From positions 1-55,833 of the forward strand of contig JAPLDB010000070.1 of NCBI GenBank assembly GCA_026391975.1: a stretch of 55,833 nucleotides of DNA, given 5' to 3'. Position numbers and translations under genes: made by a program. Positions 51,479-55,833 of the stretch are shown here, piece after piece (position 1 is the stretch's first letter; every line of letters begins with the position of its first letter). The notes under the pieces were generated by a model, which was not told where the DNA came from, searched no databases, and saw only the letters and a program-made list of their open reading frames with translations. Source of the DNA: Bacteroidota bacterium (GTDB taxonomy: Bacteria; Bacteroidota; Bacteroidia; AKYH767-A; 2013-40CM-41-45).

Positions 51479-51614
51479 TGTAAAGTTATTTTTCAGGAAG
51501 GGCAAATATGTAAGAAGGATGAGTTCAAAAGTGGTTTTTATTGCCTTCCTTAAAGTTGGATAAAAGCAAAATGAACGTAGGTTTGTGTTTCTTTTGAAAT
51601 AAAAACAATTATAG

Positions 51615-52684
51615 GTGAAAGAACCACAGCCTGCCGGTTTGAAATTTGTTTATTGGTTTGCGTATTACAACCTTTCTTCACCCAGCGTTCGCTACCGCGG
51701 CTTGTATGCGCTTCGATTTTTAAAAAATGAATACAAAATAAACTCATATTTTATTGTTCCGCGCTATACACCTTCCGGAGTTTTTGAATTCATTTGGGCA
51801 TTTTTGTCTGCTTTAATATTCAGAAAAGCTGGATCAATAATAGTCATACAGCGGATCCATTCAGGTTTTATTTACAGCACACTTTTAAAGTTGCTGATTA
51901 AAATCAGGAATGACAATACATTTTACGATCTTGACGACGCAGATTATCTGGAGCACCCTCCAGCAACAATTTATTATTTTATCAGGAATTGTTCAGCCGT
52001 CTTCACTGGAAGCAGAGAACTCATGAACAACCTTTCCCCTTTGAGTAAGAAAATATTATTGAACACGTCTCCGGTACCTGATCCGATTGTTTTTAAGAAA
52101 AATAAAAACCAGCTTCTAACGATTGGATGGATCGGTGATTTCAGGGGAGGTCATAGTGAAAGCATGAAAAGTGTTTTCTTCCCGGCCTTATCCTCATTGC
52201 CATTTAACATAAAGCTCATTCTTTTAGGTGTAACAAAAAATCTGAATACGAATTTCTTACAGATTATTTCAAGTCTTTCAAGAATGTGCTATTGGAAATA
52301 CCGCGCAACATTGACTGGAATGATGAACAAAGCATCCAGCAAAAAATTGCAACCTTAGACATTGGTATTGCCACACTGCTTAATACTGAATTACAACGTT
52401 CCAAATCTGCTTTCAAGGCCAAACAATATCTGAATAACGGCGTTCCTGTGCTGAGTTCAGATGTTCCGGAAAATAATTCTTTTGTTGTGCACGGTCGCAA
52501 TGGTTTTCTTTGTTCAACACCTGATGAATTCAGGCAAAGAATTATTGAAATAAATAATATGGGACAGGAGGAATACTGTAAATTATCGTTTGAGGCGATG
52601 GCAACAATTCCCCGGTTTAACCTGAAGGGTTATTGCAGCAATATTCGCGAAGCATATCACGAAAACTCAGGACAATCTCAATAA
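51615..52684 (+). pseudogene. Glycosyltransferase (GT4-like) split by a frameshift
   Basis: Frame 1 (GTG at 51615) gives 'LKFVYWFAYYNLSSPSVRYR', 'TFYDLDDADYLEHPPATIYY', 'SAVFTGSRELMNNLS' and 'LTIGWIGDFRGGHSESMKSV'. Frame 2 (to 52684) continues with 'YFKSFKNVLLEIPRNIDWND', 'LDIGIATLLNTELQRSKSAF', 'YLNNGVPVLSSDVPENNSFV' and 'FRQRIIEINNMG', the C-terminal GT-B half with the sugar-nucleotide-binding pattern. The frames join if one A is added to the six-A run at 52235-52240. The zero-frame sequence there is A-AAA-AAT, so programmed -1 frameshifting is formally possible, but an indel or sequencing error is simpler. It is convergent with the CotH gene (3-base gap). Confidence 0.8.
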
Positions 52685-52687
52685 AGA

Positions 52688-55228
52688 TCACTTCTCCAAA
52701 AACACCTTCACGCTTTTCTGAAAATCGCCTGCAGTAAGTTGCACCATGTACATTCCCGGAGGCAAAGCGGACTGCTGTGCATTCAGTTTGATCTGGTACA
52801 AGCCCTGTTGTTGCCGGCCTTCGCTTTTGATCTGCATCACTTCTTCTCCGAGCAATGAATAAATTTTAATTACAGGAGTAACATTGAAAGGGAGGTAATA
52901 TTCTATGGTTGCCTCCGACGAAATCACGTTCGGAAATACAGTGATGTATGGTTTCTCGCTTTTGACTGCAGGTGGGAGAATTCCGGTAGGAGTCTGCGTA
53001 AAGTGAACAACAAGCGTATCTCCTGTTGTAAGATTCACTTGCGGATTAATTGCCATTGATGATGGTAAATAGGTGGTATTGTTCGATGTCCAGTGATCAA
53101 ACTGGAAGTTCACAGTATCAGTTACGATAGCACGCATATTTACGCTGATGCCGCCGAAATAAAAACCACTCCATGGAAAATGATCGATCGTCATAGAGTT
53201 CATTGACACCTTTCCTGCATTCGCCGGATCGGCATCCAATGTGAGTGGGTAAGGTCCTGTTGTATTGTAACAGCCATTCATAGTGGTTGCAACCAGCGAA
53301 CAACGTGCAGCAACGAAATTCCGCAGCCTGTTAAAATTTGTTTGCCATTCTGTGTAAGTACCAAACCATCTGTTTGCATGTTGTGTCATTTCCGGATCGA
53401 TCATGGCTTTCCATGCATCTAGTTGTCCGAGCATTTCGTCGCAACTGAAAGCGGTATTCATAAGATCAGCATATCGTGAAATATAAAAGTGATTGAAGTC
53501 AGGATTTTGACGAAGGTGTGCAAGCAGGTCAAGGTGTCCGTCCGGATCACTTAAGCCACCGGTTTCAACCTGACACAAGGGGGCATATCTGCTTGTATCA
53601 GGGATGCCGGTATAGTTGATGTAAAAAGCAAATACTGCATCGTTGTCCCAAAGAATGTATCCCCATTTTTTGTGTCCGCCATTCGGATTAAGGCCACGCC
53701 ACCAGCCTGTGTTGTAATTCAGCCAGTCTGTGGTATTGACCAACGCATTTACAATGATGTAGTCAGCAAGACTCTGCACATCAAGCTGAGAAGTGACAGT
53801 TGCATAGTCAGCGGCATTGGTCATATTGTGGCTCATTGTCCAGTTGTAAAAAGTATCCCAGTCGCTCATGGCCTGGTTGCCGCCATATTCAGCCCAACGG
53901 TTTCCCCATCGCTCTACATATTGAATTTCATACTTGCTTTGACCATAGTAATAATTGGTGAAGTCATGGTCGTCGCATCGTTCCCGTAAATCATATACAC
54001 CCCAGTATTGACCATTAATATAGACAATGCATTTATCAGCGCCACGTACATCCAGGTCGAGGCCACCACGTTTTGCAAGCATCTGAACGTAGGAATCACG
54101 CAGGTGAGCGCTGCCGGCATTTTGAGAATGATGCGCTGCCGGATAGTTATCATCTCCGGCTGCACGCATAATAAACCGCTGAAACTGATCGCGGTCACTG
54201 TATGGAAACATTTTTTCATGCAGGGCATCGCTGTAGCCCATTTCATCACGTGCAATAAAATCAATGCTCCGTTGATCATTTGCCCATGAGTCCTGACCGT
54301 GGCGGTTAAATGTTCCGTATGACTTTGAAGTGCGCACTCTCGTCGTGTCAAAATATTCCACTGATCCGAAAGGCACCAGACCCCCGCTACCATTGGCAAG
54401 GGTTGTAAGGCTTGTTCCGGAAATAGAGACCACTTTCAGCGTATGCGATACATTCATGAAATAAGTATTATAAACCATGAAACTTGGCAATATTGTAGGA
54501 TCACTACTGATCGTAATTGCTTTTAATACTGTTGTTGCCGCAATTGTTATGGGAGACGAATACAATGCAGAAGTTCCGGTAGGCTCAGTTCCGTCAGTTG
54601 TAAACCGGATCACTGAGTTTGGCTCAGAAGTATAAAGTGAAACTGTGAAGGAACTTGTGTAATATCCTGCCGGCATGCTGGCATCTGGCTTAGCAGCATA
54701 AGCCGTATAAGAGGCTGTCGTGTTTGAAGTACTGGAAGTTGGCGTTGTAAAAACTCCCCACGTTGCACTGCCATTGGCGATACGTCCAAAGGAGTGACCC
54801 ATCATTGTCCTGGTAAGTTGTGCATAATCAATAATATTCCCGGAAGAATTAGCAAGTACAACGAAGTCGGGATTGTTTTTAGATTGGGTGAGCTTAAAAT
54901 TGGTATGGTAGTTTACACCTGCAGAAACATTTCTGCCTGAAGCCCAGAAACGTTTGAACCCATTGGCAGTTATTGTAACTCCGGCCGGAACCTGCCACAT
55001 GGTTGGATCAGCAGGATTGTCGCTGAGGTAGTATCCGCTGATATCAACGGATGCTCCGCCGGTATTATAAAGTTCTATCCAGTCGCCGTAATCGCCATAG
55101 TCATCTGCTACCTGTGACATGTTGCTGCAGGAATATTCGTTGATTACGATGTCGGCTTGTGCATTTAAAGATGCGATAAGGAAAAATGAAATAAAGATTG
55201 GGAATAATAAAAGTCTTTTTGATGGCAT
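52688..55228 (-). CDS. Lamin-tail / CotH-kinase secreted protein with T9SS type A domain
   Basis: The protein has 846 aa. Signal peptide residues 1-24 ('LLLFPIFISFFLIASLNAQA'). Residues about 25-150 form a lamin-tail domain ('DIVINEYSCSNMSQVADDYG', 'DWIELYNTGGASVDISGYYL'). Residues about 170-255 are a chitobiase/beta-hexosaminidase C-terminal-like domain ('VIRFTTDGTEPTGTSALYSS'). A CotH kinase-like domain covers about 290-660 ('GTFNRHGQDSWANDQRSIDF', 'FQRFIMRAAGDDNYP', 'GQYWGVYDLRERCDDHDFTN', 'WGYILWDNDAVFAF'). The last 80 residues are the type A signal ('ITVFPNVISSEATIEYYLPF', 'LPPGMYMVQLTAGDFQKSVK'). CotH relatives phosphorylate spore-coat proteins in Bacillus; the exported Bacteroidota forms have unknown targets. 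Confidence 0.92.
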   Translation of the reverse strand: MPSKRLLLFPIFISFFLIASLNAQADIVINEYSCSNMSQVADDYGDYGDWIELYNTGGASVDISGYYLSDNPADPTMWQVPAGVTITANGFKRFWASGRNVSAGVNYHTNFKLTQSKNNPDFVVLANSSGNIIDYAQLTRTMMGHSFGRIANGSATWGVFTTPTSSTSNTTASYTAYAAKPDASMPAGYYTSSFTVSLYTSEPNSVIRFTTDGTEPTGTSALYSSPITIAATTVLKAITISSDPTILPSFMVYNTYFMNVSHTLKVVSISGTSLTTLANGSGGLVPFGSVEYFDTTRVRTSKSYGTFNRHGQDSWANDQRSIDFIARDEMGYSDALHEKMFPYSDRDQFQRFIMRAAGDDNYPAAHHSQNAGSAHLRDSYVQMLAKRGGLDLDVRGADKCIVYINGQYWGVYDLRERCDDHDFTNYYYGQSKYEIQYVERWGNRWAEYGGNQAMSDWDTFYNWTMSHNMTNAADYATVTSQLDVQSLADYIIVNALVNTTDWLNYNTGWWRGLNPNGGHKKWGYILWDNDAVFAFYINYTGIPDTSRYAPLCQVETGGLSDPDGHLDLLAHLRQNPDFNHFYISRYADLMNTAFSCDEMLGQLDAWKAMIDPEMTQHANRWFGTYTEWQTNFNRLRNFVAARCSLVATTMNGCYNTTGPYPLTLDADPANAGKVSMNSMTIDHFPWSGFYFGGISVNMRAIVTDTVNFQFDHWTSNNTTYLPSSMAINPQVNLTTGDTLVVHFTQTPTGILPPAVKSEKPYITVFPNVISSEATIEYYLPFNVTPVIKIYSLLGEEVMQIKSEGRQQQGLYQIKLNAQQSALPPGMYMVQLTAGDFQKSVKVFLEK

Positions 55229-55255
55229 AGGGCAAGTGTTAAAGGGTGAGAATTA

Positions 55256-55286
55256 CAAACTTACACTATTTTTTAACATTGAAAAA
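55256..55286 (-). promoter_or_regulatory. Promoter of the CotH gene
   Basis: On the reverse strand TTTT (55283-55286), 19 bases, then TAAGTTTG (55256-55263), one mismatch from the consensus. The -7 box is 27 bases before the ATG. Confidence 0.6.
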
Positions 55287-55381
55287 GCGTTTAAATGATC
55301 GGAAATATTAATAAAACCCTGTAACTTCGACTTTCCCCTAACCGTCCCATACCTGAACAACACCTACTTTCGCCACCGCGA

Positions 55382-55833
55382 ATGACTGCCAGCGAATACA
55401 ACAAATGCGTAGACGAACATGCCGACGGGCTTTATCGCTTTATCCTTAAGAATATGAAGGATGAAGAAGAAGCACGCGACGTGGTTCAGGATGCATTCGA
55501 GAAAATGTGGCGGAACCATGAGAATGTAGACGGACAAAAATCGAAATCGTACCTCTTTACAACAGGATACCATACGATGATAGACAGGATCAGGAAGAAG
55601 AAGCACATCAGCGATTTTACAGAAGTGAATGAAGAAAGTCTGTTTCATACAGAACAATACAGTGATGCGAAAAAGATATTGAATGACGCAGTGAACCTGT
55701 TGCCCGACATACAAAAGGCCGTAATCACGCTCCGCGATTTTGAAGGATACAGCTACTCGGAAATTGGAGTCATCACAAAACTGAATGAATCGCAGGTAAA
55801 GGTTTATATCTATCGTGCTCGATTATTCCTGAA
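55382..55833 (+). CDS. ECF RNA polymerase sigma factor (3' partial)
   Basis: The frame is open from the ATG at 55382 to the window end (150 codons). Region 2 is 'LYRFILKNMKDEEEARDVVQ', 'DAFEKMWRNHENVDGQKSKS', 'YLFTTGYHTMIDRIRKKKHI'. Region 4 begins 'NLLPDIQKAVITLRDFEGYS' and carries the helix-turn-helix 'YSEIGVITKLNESQVKVYIY'. Only the last few residues are missing. It is divergent from the CotH gene. An anti-sigma factor often follows such genes in Bacteroidota, but that region lies beyond the window. Confidence 0.92.
   Translation, partial: MTASEYNKCVDEHADGLYRFILKNMKDEEEARDVVQDAFEKMWRNHENVDGQKSKSYLFTTGYHTMIDRIRKKKHISDFTEVNEESLFHTEQYSDAKKILNDAVNLLPDIQKAVITLRDFEGYSYSEIGVITKLNESQVKVYIYRARLFL

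Noticed and set aside
51251-51505. Intact 84-aa secreted protein gene
   Set aside because: Only the first residues look like a signal peptide; the sorting-domain end is in another frame, so it was called a remnant.
55364-55714. 116-aa reverse-strand gene at the right edge
   Set aside because: It is antisense to a clear ECF sigma frame (55382 onward) with region 2 and region 4 motifs.

Overview
The window is chromosomal DNA from a member of the Bacteroidota. It encodes several large secreted proteins with Type IX secretion (T9SS) C-terminal sorting domains, both type A (FPNP...YYIEI...KFVK) and type B (gliding-motility/CHU_C). Where a promoter can be read it is the Bacteroidota type, TTTG-N18/19-TAnnTTTG, seen clearly upstream of rplM and of a T9SS gene. 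A MerR/B12-sensor plus ECF sigma pair, an ORF6N gene array, a flexirubin/halogenase-like flavoprotein and CrtI also fit this phylum. The exact genus cannot be read from the sequence. Two single-base indels in A-runs and several gene remnants suggest either real decay or residual sequencing error.

Layout. 1-2.6 kb: end of a DUF4397/T9SS protein, then a CarH/LitR-like MerR regulator and an ECF sigma factor with a 9-bp inverted-repeat operator candidate. 2.7-5.5 kb: four tandem reverse-strand ORF6N-domain genes, two of each subtype, with duplicated upstream regions; one has its tail disrupted by a roughly 70-bp REP-like insertion. 5.6-9.4 kb: small membrane protein, alkaline-phosphatase-type phosphodiesterase and M50 protease, with a two-copy MITE-like element on either side of the last two, then tRNA-Arg(CCG). 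9.5-13.3 kb: purN, alpha/beta hydrolase and penicillin/AHL acylase, probably one operon. 13.4-15 kb: DUF47 and PiT phosphate transporter. 15-21.6 kb: DUF6973-like protein and a 1,917-aa PKD/Ig-like T9SS type B protein. 21.7-25.3 kb: radical SAM/SPASM, WD40 and CrtI-type desaturase. 25.4-25.6 kb: a candidate small RNA with a strong terminator.

25.7-36.7 kb is the conserved rplM-rpsI-rpsB-tsf ... pyrH-frr translation cluster, interrupted by a three-gene T9SS operon that carries a repeated 16-20-bp palindrome inside its coding regions. 36.8-41.4 kb: uvrC, small proteins, a VOC protein, and the classic YciI/DGPF plus ECF42 pair. 41.5-44.5 kb: an overlapping two-gene two-component system, a cNMP-domain histidine kinase and a response regulator fused to a thioredoxin-reductase-like flavoprotein that lacks the redox CxxC. 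This is the most interesting coding system in the window. 44.6-48.1 kb: halogenase-like flavoprotein, retropepsin-like protease and M28 peptidase. 48.4-52.7 kb: decayed methyltransferase, 7TM adenylate cyclase ending in a 31-bp tandem repeat array, T9SS remnant and a frameshifted glycosyltransferase. 52.7-55.2 kb: lamin-tail/CotH T9SS protein, and at the right edge the start of another ECF sigma factor.

The intergenic spacers are unusually rich in short recurring words (CGAAT, ACTAAT, ATTACTC, ATGACCTA, TGTAAA) arranged as degenerate direct and inverted repeats, plus several families of REP-like palindromes. No CRISPR array, transposase, phage structural gene or rRNA was seen.
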